Shown here: one piece after another, positions 1 to 11,545 of the stretch
How the letters are laid out: every line of letters starts with the position of its first letter
Position numbering within the stretch: the stretch's first letter is position 1
NCBI RefSeq assembly: GCF_040958095.1
Contig: NC_091227.1
Location: 16,796,932 to 16,860,931 of the forward strand
Direction of reading: 5' to 3'
From: Procambarus clarkii
Taxonomy: Eukaryota > Arthropoda > Malacostraca > Decapoda > Cambaridae
DNA: 64,000 nt
The notes under the pieces: generated by a model
The model's database searches: none
The model's input: only the letters and a program-made list of their open reading frames with translations
Told to the model about the DNA's origin: nothing
Made by a program: the position numbers and the translations under genes

Positions 1-84
1 AACTTCTCCCTTAAAAATGCTGATGTTGGTAGTTAACTTAACAGTGAATGGATGAAATGTTGTAGACGTATCCATCCTCACCCG

Positions 85-235
85 TTGTTTTATTTTAATA
101 CCCCTGGTTTAATGTTTTATTTTAATACCCCTGGTTTGATATTTTATTTTAATACCCCTGGTTTGATATTTTATTTTAATACCCCTGGTTTGATGTTTTA
201 TTTTAATACCCCTGGTTTGATGTTTTATTTTAATA
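85..235. repeat. 27-bp minisatellite, about 5.5 copies
   Basis: The anchor CCCCTGG recurs at 101, 128 and 155, giving a 27-bp period. Units differ by one or two bases. Because 27 is a multiple of three, one forward frame stays open and would encode a 9-residue repeat (FYFNTPGLM). I read that frame as an artefact of the array, not a gene. Confidence 0.9.
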
Positions 236-239
236 CCAC

Positions 240-860
240 CTTGTTTAAGGGTTAGTCATAGTGTTCAAACAACTTACTATTTGGTCCTACCCCCTGGCCA
301 TTGATCCGCCTCACTTGCCGTCCAACTTTATATCCAAAACAACTTTATATACAAAACAACTTCAAATGAGATTCCTTTAGCAAATTAGTATTTCATACTA
401 TCTAGTCTGAGATAAACGTTATCTTCATTAATCCATCAGGTTAACAAACATTTTGACGGATAATTGCGTATGCTAAAAAATAATGTTATTTTGGAAATTG
501 TCAAAGAAGAATGCTGCTATATAATGGAAAATATATTGCCATATACTACATGATAATATGTAGTATATTGTCTCATGCAAAAACTAACATACAGACGTAG
601 CCAGGCGCTGCAGCAGCTCTCTGTCTCAGGCAACAGGAATTTGCAACAAGTAACCCTGCATGAGAGTGTATTGAAGGTTGTAGAGTAGAGTCCGACGCGT
701 GAGCGAGGCGGCGGGCGCCTTGCACGCTGCTCGAGCTGAGTAAATACATTCTGGCCAGGCTCGGGGCCCCGGCTCGGGGTCCCTGTGATCATGCACAGCT
801 GTTGCCTGACGTAACTCGCTTTCTTTGCTGTTGTAATTTTGTCCAGCGAGCAGTTGTCGA
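240..860. other. Unassigned sequence, no gene seen
   Basis: Unique-looking sequence, AT-rich to about 560 and GC-richer from 690 to 790. A 91-codon reverse frame (517-792) has no recognisable domain and atypical composition, so it is not called as a gene. Confidence 0.5.
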
Positions 861-1160
861 CGCCATCGCCTGCTGGTGGATATAGCGCTGAGGGGGAAGG
901 GGAGGGACTGTTCTCGAAGCTCCCCGCCCGCTGGCGGATATAGCGCTGAGGGGCCTTGTCGAAGCTCCCCGCCTGCTGGTGGATACAGCGCTGAGGGGCC
1001 TTGTCGAAGCTCCCCGCCTGCTGGTGGATATAGCGATGAGGGGCCTTGTCGAAGCTCCTCGCCTGCTGGTGGATACAGCGCTGGGAGACTTGTCGAAACT
1101 CCCGCCTGCTGGTGGATATAGCGCTGGGGGACTTGTCGAAGCTCCCCGCCTGCTAGGTGG
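861..1160. repeat. 45-bp GC-rich minisatellite, about 6 copies
   Basis: GAAGCTCCCC recurs at 916, 961, 1006 and 1051, an exact 45-bp period. The later units are eroded, with a 44-bp step to about 1095. The 15-codon period keeps forward frames open, giving a Ser/Pro/Gly-rich repeat peptide with no support as a gene. Confidence 0.9.
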
Positions 1161-1681
1161 ACGGCGCTCTGAGACAGTTATCTAAACCATCGTTGCCTGA
1201 TGGACGACGTTTGGAGTCAACTCTCGAAGCTATCGCTTACTGTACACATCGCTCGGGTACAATCTTAGAAGCCGTCGGCTGCCTAGTAGACGACGCTACA
1301 GTACAATCGTGGACGTTATCATCTGTTTGGTAGACGATCCCTCGGATACAATTTCATACATTAGTACCTGGTGGCAGCTCAATACTTCGTCGTACGCCAC
1401 GAAATCATACGCAATATACAGACATGAATCTCGCAAGAAAGAAGACACCCTAGCATCACGTGAATATTGCACTGGTAAATTAGCGGGCATTTAGCTGTGC
1501 GGTGTGTCTGTTGGACGACCACAACCCCACCACTGACCCCGGGTGGTCCCAGCTGGCGGCTGTACAGACAACTGCTTTACACACGCTACCTCGTTTATTT
1601 CCGTATCATGAGCATACATATCATTAAAAGCTGTGGTTAATCAAACTTTAGTGCATCCTGCTGAACGATTATGCGTGGGAA

Positions 1682-1714
<33 letters not shown>

Positions 1715-2245
1715 TACACAAGCGTCAATTTACAAACATACTCGTGTATATAAGGGTGCTAGTGAACGTCCACTAGTTTCTTTGTATATACTTGTTGACT
1801 TCTGTCTTTACTGTACAACTACATTCCCCCACGGGCATTGTTGTTGGAGGCAGGAGTCATGTGTTGCTTGCCTTAGTCTTCTGGAGACTAATTCCAGTGT
1901 AGGTGGGTGGACCTAGCATAGGGAAGGGCCGCAGCATGGTAGGGGCTGCAGCATGGAAGTAACTGCAGCAAAGAATGCACCATCAGGACATTATATTATT
2001 TATTCTTGGAAATCTTTATTATTTGGAGAGAATATATTAATTCAGAAGCTGCAATTTGCTTTTCGATATATTATTTTCCCGTAATAATTAATAACAATAT
2101 ATTTTTTCAAATTAAAAATAGCATTCTTATTCATTTTGTGCTCCACAAGTTAATAAATGAGAAGTTACATTATAATATTATTAGTTATCTCCCAGGGCTG
2201 ACACACAACATTATTACAGGGCCAGACACCTTCCTTCTCCCCCCC
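1161..2245. other. Unassigned sequence with a short GT array
   Basis: No recognisable gene. It holds a (GT)13 tract at 1683-1709 and AT-rich sequence at 1990-2200. The 60-80 codon frames on both strands show no motif. Confidence 0.5.
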
Positions 2246-2247
2246 CC

Positions 2248-2448
2248 AGCCCTGGCCCCAGGAGACACACCCCTCCCCCCAGCCCTGGCCCCAGGAGACA
2301 CACCCCTCCCCCTTTCACGCTCCTGGAGACATCATCCAGGCTCCTTGTGGTATACCAGCATGCAGTGGTCGCTGGCTCCTTGTGGTATACCAGCATGCAG
2401 TGGTCGCTGGCTCCTTGTGGTATACCAGCATGCAGTGGTCGCCGGCTC
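2248..2448. repeat. Two adjacent minisatellites, 33-bp x2 and 35-bp x3
   Basis: AGCCCTGG at 2248 and 2281 marks two 33-bp units. After a short spacer CTCCTTGTGG occurs at 2341, 2376 and 2411, marking three near-identical 35-bp units. The 35-bp period shifts frame each unit, so overlapping frames on both strands are open. Confidence 0.88.
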
Positions 2449-2449
2449 C

Positions 2450-3935
2450 TAGGGGAAACACACTCCTTTACTCCCATATGCACCCTTCGTATATGCTCGC
2501 TAACAGGAACTAAAATGTCATGCAACATACGGTCCATAGCTTCACTAAAGTGTCGTTGCAATTGTGTCATAACTAGCACTCAGTGCTGTGACTCCTTCCT
2601 CGTCTCTGTCCCCCAGTTTGCCATAGAACCCTTCCCCTCCCAACACACTGGTAGGAGAGGCAAGGGTCACTGAAGCTGCTGCTCGTTCGAGGTACGAGCG
2701 GTTTTGTGAGCAGTTGAGGACGACTCAACAGGCTGAAATTTACAGCGAAATCAATTAAGCTAATTAGGGCTATCAATATAATTAATTTGGGTAATTAATT
2801 TAAAGTTGCAGGACATTGCAATGGATTAATATGCAACACCCGGTACTCTCCTCTCTCGGTTCTCGCAACACCGCCCTTCTCTCTCTCCCTATATCATCAT
2901 GTAAGAACTCCACACCATCACTTTCACACCATCACCTCCACACCATCACATTCACTGTGATGGAAAGTCAGTATTATCACAGTACAGTAAACTTGAACAA
3001 CCACTATGAACTGACCTCACTGAAAGAAATGTTATTGAATCTTCATATATAAAAATAAGTTAAATAATATTAATGCCAGTCCAGGATTATATGAATTAGA
3101 TAATTTTATAATTGGTAAGATTTGTAATGGGTATAAAAATAATATATGAATGAAGGAATATGTAATAGGCATATATAATCCTACGAAGGAATACCTAGTT
3201 AATATCCATCTAATACCCTAGTTAATATCCACTTAAACATCTCACCTCCATTAATCGATGTTTTGGCTTATGGTTCTTTGTCTAGTCAGGTGTAGTTGGA
3301 TACATAATCCCAAACTCCTGTGTCATCTGTCTGTACTTCCTCCATGATGTGTTGAAACACGAAAACGTTCGGAACTTTTCATTTTCCTAGTGGTAGAGAG
3401 AGGAAAATGAAAGAAAGATAAACTAAGGAAAGGGATGAAGTACAAAGAGGAAAGTGGAGTACATAGAGCAGAAGGAAGCATGAAACAGAGAAGTGATGTG
3501 CACGAAAGGAAATGAGGAACATTGATATGGAAAACAATCTAAGAATGGAGAAACAGGTGGAGTAGAAGAGGAACAGAGAGAAAATAGAAGAAATAAGGAG
3601 AAATTGAAGAAGGAAAGGGATGGAGTTGGGAAGGAGAAAGGGCAGGAGGATGAGGGGGGGAATAACTAAGGAACGAGAGGGACTTAAGCTATGAAGATGG
3701 AACGAGAGAGATGGAGTAGAGTTTCACTCCACAATTACACCAGCGAGACGATGCGTTCCGAACCTCATTGTGACCTCATTGTGACCTCTGATAGCCCGTT
3801 GATTGGCTAATTACGTCTCGCTCCGAACTCAATTCCCACTTAGAGGAAGCTAATGATTGGAGCGAGGCGCCTCTGCCTTAGCGAAATGGCCTCGCTGACA
3901 AGTCTCGTTAGCAGCTGAGTGTCTCTCTCTCGCTG
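2450..3935. other. Unassigned sequence, including a purine-rich tract
   Basis: No gene recognised. 3030-3240 is AT-rich. 3395-3720 is strongly purine-biased on the plus strand (AG/GGA/GAA runs). The remainder looks unique. Confidence 0.5.
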
Positions 3936-3939
3936 CTGT

Positions 3940-4610
3940 TGCTGCCGTTCGTTACTGCTGTGCATTCTCCTGTTACTGTGTCTACTGTGGCTTCTGTTTC
4001 GCCTGTTGCTGTGGCTTGTGTTTTGCCTGTTGCTGTGGCTTCTGTTTCACCTGTTGCTATGGCTTTATTTAATTTCACCTGTTATTTTAGTTTTGTTGCT
4101 CTTGTTACTGTTGCTTTGTTTCGACTATGGCTGTGGCTTATGTTTTGCCTGTTGCTGTGGCTTCTGTTTTGCCTGTTGCTGTGGCTTGTGTTTTGCTTGT
4201 TACTGTGACTTGTTTCCCCTGTTGCAGTGGCTTTGTCTTGCTGCTATTGTGGCTTTTTTTCGTCTATTACTGTGGCTTTGTTTCCTCTGTTACTGTGTAT
4301 TTGTTTTCCCTGTTACTGTGGCTTTGTTTCCCCCCTGTTACTATGGATTTGTTTCCCCTGTTATTGTGGCTTTGTTTTCCCTGTTACTGTGTCTTTGTTT
4401 TCCCTGTTACTGTGTCTTTGTTTCCCCTGTTACTGTCTTTGTTTCCCCTGTTACTGTGGCTTTGTTTCCCCTGTTACTGTGTCTTTCCTTTCCCTGTTAC
4501 TGTGTCTTTGTTTCCCCTGTTACTGTGTCTTTGTTTCCCCTGTTACTGTGTTTTTGTTTTCCCTGTTACTATGGCTTTGTTTCACCTGTTGCTGTGGCTT
4601 TGTTTGACCA
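3940..4610. repeat. Degenerate 23/24-bp minisatellite
   Basis: About 28 variants of a unit built on CTGTTACTGTGNCTTTGTTT. The left part steps by 24 bp (4031 to 4055) and the right part by 23 bp (4501 to 4524). The change of period rotates the frame, so all three forward frames stay open and give Leu/Cys/Phe-rich, membrane-like peptides up to 232 residues. These are artefacts. Confidence 0.93.
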
Positions 4611-4964
4611 CTGTTGAAACTAATTCTGCTTAATAATTCAGTCTTTCACAGTAGATCAATATATTGTCACATTATATGAAGAACAGGAAACTCATCTTTA
4701 ACTGGGCTGTAAAGATAGAGGAAGACGCTCCAGGCGAGTCCGTCAAGCTGAAGGGGTTCACCTCTCCGGTGACTAATTGGGTAATTAAAACCTGCATTAA
4801 TATATATTATGTTAGAAGAGCCGTCTTGAATTGAATACGTCACAACTCTGTGCCATGTCACCGTATATTTCTGTTCCTCCAGGGGTGGGTTTGTAAGGCT
4901 GTGTAATAAAGCTATTTGAATAGAAATATTATTCTGTGTGGTATTTCTAACTTTTGGTCACACC
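4611..4964. other. Unassigned sequence, no gene seen
   Basis: Spacer between two tandem arrays. A 64-codon reverse frame has no recognisable motif. Confidence 0.5.
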
Positions 4965-5185
4965 CTAGACTGTAGCCAGACCCTAGCCAGATTCTAGCCA
5001 GATTCTAGCCAGATTCTAGCCAGACTCTAGCCAGATTCTACCCAGACTCTAGCCAGATTCTAGCCAGACTCTAGCCAGATTCTTGCCAGATTCTAGCCAG
5101 ATTCTAGCCAGACTACCCAAATTCTAGACAAACTCTATCTGCACTCTACCCAGATTCAAGCCAAACTTTGCCAACATGCTTGCCA
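4965..5185. repeat. 11-bp minisatellite
   Basis: About 17 copies of CCAGATTCTAG with substitutions (ATTCTAC, ACTCTAG), eroding toward both ends. The period equals one helical turn. Confidence 0.9.
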
Positions 5186-5838
5186 GACTCTATTGAATAA
5201 AACTCCTACTTTCACTAGTATATTAATGATCAAGAACCCGAGTCGCATGGTGGCCGCCGATATGATGTCTCTATACATCTTTTTAGCGACATTTTGATGT
5301 CAACTCTGTCGGTCTGCTTCACGACCTTTCGTGGGGTGTCGGCCCGGCTATAGTCACTTATTATTAATACTCCTCGATGCATTGAGAATGAATGACTCAA
5401 TTCACCTTTTAGTTTCGTTGGTACGATATTAATGATAATGGCTCTTACGTTAATACTTATTGAAGAGGGACTATAAAATATATTCATGTTGGTTTTCAGT
5501 TTACATTTATCTATCTATATCTATCTATCTATCTATCTAAACTGTTTTGCCTGCCTTGTTGTGCCTGTTGCATTATACTGCAGCACTCGCCCCTGTTTTA
5601 GAAACGAATGTTTCAATTCAGTGAAACCGGTTAATATGTTTTCATTGTATGAGTCTATTCACGCTTTGAGTTTAATTATTCCGGGAGTGATTATTCACAT
5701 ATTATTCATGGGACTCGCATGGTTTATTCACGACTCTCAGATATTTAAAGGGAAATTGAACATGTAGTGAATAGCGTGGGGTTCGTATTTATTAATGAGG
5801 GGACATTGTGTTTAGTAGGGGAAGGGGGTGGGGTGGTT
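5186..5838. other. Unassigned sequence with a short TCTA array
   Basis: (TCTA)n occupies about 5508-5540. Frames of 85-93 codons on both strands show no recognisable domain, and nothing else is identified. Confidence 0.5.
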
Positions 5839-5839
5839 C

Positions 5840-6290
5840 ACTGTAATTGTGGTAGGTTGGGGGGTGATTGTGAGGGTGTTATTTATGGTGACTGTGAAGA
5901 AATGGGAGGGGGGTGATTTTGGTAGGTTTGATTGTGATGTTGAGAAAGTAGTTGTAGAAGAGTTGGTAGTGATTACTCTTGTAGGACATTGGTGGTTGAG
6001 GTGAGTGAAATGTTGGGATTGTGGTGGTTGTGGTGATTGTAATGATGATGACTGATGTGATGAGTGTAACTGATTTGATTGGCAAGGGGGGGGGGGGTGA
6101 TTGGGCTGGTGATTATTGTGTGATGGTGATTAAGTGGGGCTGTTGGTGGTGACTACTGAAACTGTTGGTGATAATTGAGGGGGGTGAGTGGTAGTTATTG
6201 GTGAATACTGCGTCTATTTGATTGTGATTGTGGGGACTGTTGGTGGTCGTTATCAGGCCTGCTGCTGCTGGTGATTGTGGTGACTGATGC
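5840..6290. repeat. GT/GAT-rich degenerate low-complexity region
   Basis: The plus strand consists almost wholly of G, T and A in variants of GGTGATTGTGGTGA, with a poly-G run near 6087-6098. It looks like an old, decayed tandem array. Confidence 0.75.
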
Positions 6291-6534
6291 TAGTAACTAT
6301 TAAGTAATTAACTCCAAGAATGCATCAGTGGATGTGGTGATATTCTGTTGCCAAATCAATATAATTCCCTGATGATAGTGTTGCACGCAGCTGCTGGTCA
6401 AAGTCAACACTGTCAGTCATCTAGCAACATCATCGGTGTTACCTTGCATCGGACCTTTGATCTTTTCCACATATGCATGTATATATGTAGAAATATATGT
6501 ATGCATAAACGCATAAATTTATTAATGTATGGAT

Positions 6535-6538
<4 letters not shown>

Positions 6539-6624
<86 letters not shown>
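6539..6624. repeat. (AT)n array
   Basis: About 43 uninterrupted AT units, directly abutting the truncated 5' side of the SINE copy that follows. Confidence 0.97.
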
Positions 6625-6627
<3 letters not shown>

Positions 6628-6637
6628 ATATATATAT

Positions 6638-6876
<239 letters not shown>

Positions 6877-6879
6877 ATT

Positions 6880-7481
6880 ACCGAATGTAAGTATGCATGT
6901 ATGCATGTTAAAAGCATATGTATGTTTGTATATTAATGACAGGACGGGGGAGATCAATGATTCTTGCGCGAATCTTCTTTGTTGTTGCTACGTTTATCTT
7001 CACTTGAGAAGAAAGTTGAAAACTTAACTCTCCAAAAGTTTATCTTACAGTTTTATTAAGACCTGAGGCTAAGAGGTGGGCTCCGTTGACCCTTTACTTC
7101 CTTGTTTACCTTTGATCAAAGTCTCCTGTCAACCGTCTCGGGGCTCAGCCTGTCTCCACAACAGACGGAGGCTCCGTCTGCCTCCCCGTCTATCCCATAC
7201 CCTGTCGACGGTTGGAATTTAGACAAATTAAAGCTTCGACTCCAGGTGTCCTATAAACAACCAGCTCTCTTAACAAACAGGTCGCATTTTGTCCCTTAAG
7301 GAAACCATTACAAATAAAGAGTAGAATGAAAAGTAACGACTCGCAAGTGTCTACGTTTTCTAATGCCTCGGCGCGATATAGGTTAGGTGGGTTGCTTGGG
7401 TTGCTGGTTAGGTTTGGAGGTTGTATTCCATACGTAGTGGGCAATTCACGAGAGCGGTGCAGCTGGACGTCCTCGACTTGA
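6880..7481. other. Unassigned sequence, no gene seen
   Basis: Mixed composition. No coding domain recognised in either strand. Confidence 0.5.
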
Positions 7482-7556
7482 GGATCGACTTGAGAATGGT
7501 CCAGGACGGACCGAAACGTCGTCGTCCCTTCACCTTCTAGTATGTGGTCTGGTCAA
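7482..7556 (+). mobile_element. Dispersed hairpin repeat ('CTTGAGAAT-GAAAC' family), copy 1
   Basis: The repeat has CTTGAGAAT (7489), then GGTCC and GGACC arms around AGGAC, then GAAAC and GTC repeats, followed by a tail ending in GTGGTCTGGTCAAC. The same unit recurs at 8387-8551 (both orientations), 24440, 29455-29668 (both orientations) and 54150. It has no coding capacity; it is probably the terminal part of a retroelement (see findings). Confidence 0.8.
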
Positions 7557-8386
7557 CAAATGGACATCCTCGCTCGCTAGTCAGCCAGGAACTCGCCTCG
7601 CTGACCCTGAAAAAGCCTCCGCGCTGGCAAAATGTGAAAGTTTTTCACCAGACGGCAGGTCGAGGGGAGGGAATACGGGGTGTGAGGGAAGGGGCTAAAC
7701 AGAGAACAAAAACCTGACCTTCAGTAAAAAAACGATGGTGGTAAGGTGTGCTCAGGTGACACTTGTCCTGGTCGAACTTGGCAGGTCCCTGTCCTAGTGA
7801 TGACAGTTTCCCTGTCCTAGTACATGTACAAGGCCAAGTTTCTCTATTTGGCCTCATGTATAAGGCCAAGAAGTTTGTCCCTTTCTGGCCAAATTTAGTG
7901 GACAACCAGAAATTGACCCACGCAACACCAAGGCTCTCAGCCACCAAGAGCCTCATGTTGATAACATGGTTGTAACTTACCACTAAACAAAGTTCATTCC
8001 CAAATGGAAACAAATAACAAGTTCATTAAATAAATTAGTTTCTCGGGTCGGCTTTCAGATAAGCTGATGTAGGATAACAGCTCAAAGCTTCCGGTTAATT
8101 AGATACAAAGTCAACATTTCTAATGAATCCTAATTTTATTTTAAAAAGGAGAGAGAGAGACAGTGAGAGATATACAGGGGAGAAAGAGACACAGAGAGAT
8201 ATGGAGAAAAAACGAGAGAGATAAAGTTACCTGTTACATTCTGGGGGAGACATGAAACTTTATTAAAAACCAATTTGTATCCACAACCATTTACTTAAAA
8301 CGACAATGTTTTGGTCACCAACGTTTTGTCAAAGCTTGTTTCATAATTTAGATTTTTTCTGACGTTTGTGTTTTGTTAGAGGAGGA
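7557..8386. other. Unassigned sequence, no gene seen
   Basis: Includes a decayed GA-rich stretch at 8143-8225. A 122-codon reverse frame (7645-8013) has no recognisable motif. Confidence 0.5.
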
Positions 8387-8551
8387 ATGATGACCAGACC
8401 ACACACTAGAAATTGAAGAGACGACGACGTTTCGGTCCGTCCTGGACCATTCTCAAGTCGATTGCGTCCTGGACAATCGACTTGAGAATGGTCCAGGACG
8501 GACCGAAACGTCGTCGTCTCTTCAATTTCTAGTGTGTGGTCTGGTCATCAT
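8387..8551. mobile_element. Perfect 77-bp inverted repeat of the hairpin family
   Basis: The left arm 8387-8463 is the exact reverse complement of the right arm 8475-8551 (77 of 77 by eye), with an 11-base spacer. Each arm is a complete copy of the CTTGAGAAT-hairpin-GAAAC repeat; the right arm reads forward and is followed by a tail (GCCACGTTATTGTGACTC) that is also present after the 29455-29668 copy. Confidence 0.92.
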
Positions 8552-9300
8552 ACTTCAGCCACGTTATTGTGACTCATCGCCTGCTTAGAGGAGGAAGTTA
8601 ATATTTTGAGAGTTTTGATGGTATTTTAAACGTTCAAAATAAACATATATCTGGTATTCACAGGTGTGACCTCTGTTTGGTCCATGTTCTTCGGTGAGGG
8701 GGTGGGGGGGAGAGGTGTTAGTGGAGGTGTAGGGCAGCTAAGTGTCGGGTTTAAGGTAAGCTGATTGGAAGGTTAATAGTGTTGGGAATGCACTTTACGT
8801 TCACAGAGGAGCCGCCTCCTGTGCTGGAGAGTCTGGATGTGAGTCACTGGTCGTGTGGATTAGTGGGTCTGGATAGTGAGTCAGGGTCAAATGGATTACG
8901 GAGTCTGGATGTCAGTTACTGGGTCACGTGGATTAAGTATATCTTCACACTTTATGTGTTCTTGAACTTTTATTCACGAATTTAATATAAGGCCTTGTTA
9001 TGAATCCTTAATTAGTGTTGATTATAATTTTTATCGTTAAAATTACAGTATTATTATTAATATAATAATAATAGTGGTAGTTCTAGTCTTGGGTTTAGTA
9101 GTAATGGTTTCAGCAGAAGCATAACCAACGCAGCATTAGTAGCAGTAATAACGTTGATACTTCACGTTAGTGTGATTTTACTATTGTTATAGTGTGAGTC
9201 ACATTGCATGGGGAGGGAGTGTCTGAAACTCTGGTTCGGCATCATTGGAAGCTTCAAGTAATCCTCGAGGGTTCAATAGTACCCCAGGTTGCAATTCTTA
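8552..9300. other. Repeat tail, then unassigned sequence
   Basis: The first 35 bases are the shared 3' tail of the inverted repeat. The rest contains a decayed GT/G-rich stretch near 8700 and an AT-rich stretch at 8985-9080. No gene seen. Confidence 0.5.
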
Positions 9301-9302
9301 TG

Positions 9303-9402
9303 ACCCTGTCGTGGCCTAGTTGTCTGGAGCGTCGTGTGCCTGGCAATACTCATCACATAGATTCGAATCCTCATCACAGCTCCTACGAATTTTCTCCTTG
9401 AT
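9303..9402 (+). mobile_element. tRNA-like SINE fragment
   Basis: An A-box-like GTGGCCTAGTTGTCTGG (about 9312) is followed by a B-box GATTCGAATCC at about 9361. The spacing suits a tRNA-derived head. No convincing tRNA fold or 3' CCA, so it is treated as a SINE head and not a functional tRNA. Confidence 0.6.
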
Positions 9403-9937
9403 AAGTAAGTAGTAGCAGAATTATTATAATAATTAAAACAGACATTAATAATTCTATGGTAACGCCCCAGCAAGCCTGGTAGTGACCACTTAAAGGTGGA
9501 GAGACGCGTGTAGCGAGGTCAGCACCAGACCAAACCCAGCCATGTTAAACAGTCCAAACTCTTCCCTGTATGACTCTCCTACACCAGACTCGCCCTTGGC
9601 ATTCTGGGCATCTCAAGGCAACAGGGAAGCTGCCCAGCCTGTCGGCGTGTGCCCAGCGGGTCACTGCGTACGTCTTCTGGCGTAAGTTGGTACTGGCTTG
9701 TAGCTATGCTGTTCGTAGGGCGTGAGGTAACAGCATGGAATCAAATTGTGTTTAGGTTGGAGTGTATTAAGACAATAAGTCGTGGATATAATGTGTCGTG
9801 GAGGGAGTGTTTTGTGGAGGGAGAACGTTGTGTGTTGCGTGGTGTTGTGGATTACATTACGAATAAACAATATTGTTAATGAAAGATGTCGAGAGGAATA
9901 TTATCCTTTAACAACATTGTATTGAAGTGGTAGTGAA
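9403..9937. other. Unassigned sequence, no gene seen
   Basis: Frames of about 70 codons on either strand without recognisable features. Confidence 0.5.
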
Positions 9938-10617
9938 CACATACACCAGGGGGCAGCGGCAGTGTTGTCATGGACACATACATCAGGGGGCAGTGGTAGC
10001 ATTGCCATGGACACATACACCAGGGGGCAGTGGTAGTGTTGCCATGGACACATACATCAGGGGGCAGTGGTAGCATTGCCATGGACACATACACCAGGGG
10101 GCAGTGGTAGCATTGCCATGGACACATACACCAGGGGGCAGCGGTAGCATTGTCATGGACACATACACCAGGGGGCAGCGGTAGCATTGCCATGGACACA
10201 TACACCAGGGGGCAGCGGTAGCATTGCCATGGACACATACACCAGGGGGCAGCGGTAGCATTGCCATGGACACATACACCAGGGGGCAGCGGTAGCATTG
10301 CCATGGACACATACACCAGGGGGCAGCGGTAGCATTGCCATGGACACATACACCAGGGGGCAGCGGTAGCATTGCCATGGACACATACACCAGGGGGCAG
10401 CGGTAGCATTGCCATGGACACATACACCAGGGGGCAGCGGTAGCATTGCCATGGACACATACACCAGGGGGCAGCGGTAGCATTGCCATGGACACATACA
10501 CCAGGGGGCAGCGGTAGCATTGCCATGGACACATACACCAGGGGGCAGTGGTAGCATTGCCATGGACACATACACCAGGGGGCAGCGGTAGCATTGCCAT
10601 GGACACATACACCAGGG
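9938..10617. repeat. 37-bp minisatellite, about 18 copies
   Basis: The unit includes CCATGGACACATACACCAGG and GGGGGCAGCGGTAGCATTG. Exact 37-bp steps are seen (10141 to 10178), and the central units are nearly identical while the left units vary. Because 37 is not a multiple of three, the frame rotates and all three reverse frames are open, giving Cys/Pro-rich repeat peptides up to 231 residues. These are not genes. Confidence 0.95.
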
Positions 10618-10824
10618 CAGAAATATACAAGAGCAGAATGTCAGATGTCAGACAGAATGTCAGAACGTTATCCAGCTTCTGTTAGATTTTCTCTCCCATC
10701 AGTCATTGTCAAGGTTCCGTTCAGCACTATGCTTTCAGAAAAGGAAAATTAACAGTCCGAACAAGGCATGCAGGACAGACGTAAATCTGTGTTTTATGTT
10801 TGTAGGTTAGATTAGCATTTTAAA

Positions 10825-10992
10825 AAACTACAATCACCTTCAGTGGTTGATTGTTCAATAAATCAGTGAACTATATGTTTATCAGATCTCTCACCCTGTC
10901 TATGGAGGACAGAAGAAAATATATATATTCTGGTTAGCATTGTGAATGTGTGGCCACGTCTGTGGTAGAAAATAATAAAAATAATAAAAAAT
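10825..10992 (+). mobile_element. Dispersed 3'-tail repeat, copy 1
   Basis: About 165 bp closely match 41935-42095 and, in part, 32500-32580. Shared blocks are GTGGTTGATTGTTCAATAAA, GGACAGAAGAAAATRTATAT and GTGGTAGAAAATAATA. It ends in AATAAAAATAATAAAAA, a retroposon-like A-rich 3' end. No coding capacity was seen. Confidence 0.75.
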
Positions 10993-11299
10993 AGAGACTA
11001 AAGTCAGAGTTCAAAATACATTTCGCGGGACCGCTCGGGAAGTAGAGACGCCTCCAGTGTATCGACAATCAATCTCCGAAGATGATTGTGAGCTTCACGT
11101 GAGAGGAGGTGAAGACGCCACTCACATTGTCTTAGGAAGGGGAGTGGTGAGTGTAGCAGGTGAGGAGAGTGAGGCCAGTGTGTGGTGGGGTGACCGTGTG
11201 AACTCTGCAGGTGAACAACCTTCTGCTTAACACCCTCAAGAATTTTAGTAGAAGGGGAGCTTCCCAGAGTGCAACCCGGGGTATTGATAGATACAAGGG

Positions 11300-11302
<3 letters not shown>

Positions 11303-11390
<88 letters not shown>
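11303..11390. repeat. (CT)44 array
   Basis: Uninterrupted CT dinucleotides. They generate Ser/Leu and Arg/Glu frames that should be ignored. Confidence 0.98.
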
Positions 11391-11392
<2 letters not shown>

Positions 11393-11440
11393 GTATATGC
11401 CGGCGGGTTGATGGGCAAATAGCCTCGGCTACCATCAGCT

Positions 11441-11545
11441 TTTGTCCGGTCGTGATGGTCGAGTGGATAAGGTGCCCTGTACACCAGTTGCATTGTGCTC
11501 CTGGCAGTATGGGTTCGAGTCACTTCTAGGGTGTGAGTTTTCAGA
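11441..11545 (+). mobile_element. tRNA-derived SINE, best preserved copy of its family
   Basis: The A-box TGGTCGAGTGGATAAGG (about 11456) and B-box GGGTTCGAGTC (about 11511) are in order and spaced like a long-variable-arm (Leu/Ser) tRNA. It continues to GTGTGAGTTTTCAG and ends in ATATATATAT. Sister copy at 6638-6755. Confidence 0.8.

Noticed and set aside
9938..10617. Regular direct repeats suggestive of a CRISPR array
   Set aside because: Units abut with no unique spacers, and the genome is clearly eukaryotic.
9876..10630. Three overlapping 150-231 residue reverse ORFs
   Set aside because: All are products of the 37-bp minisatellite in rotating frames. No start context, domain or codon bias.
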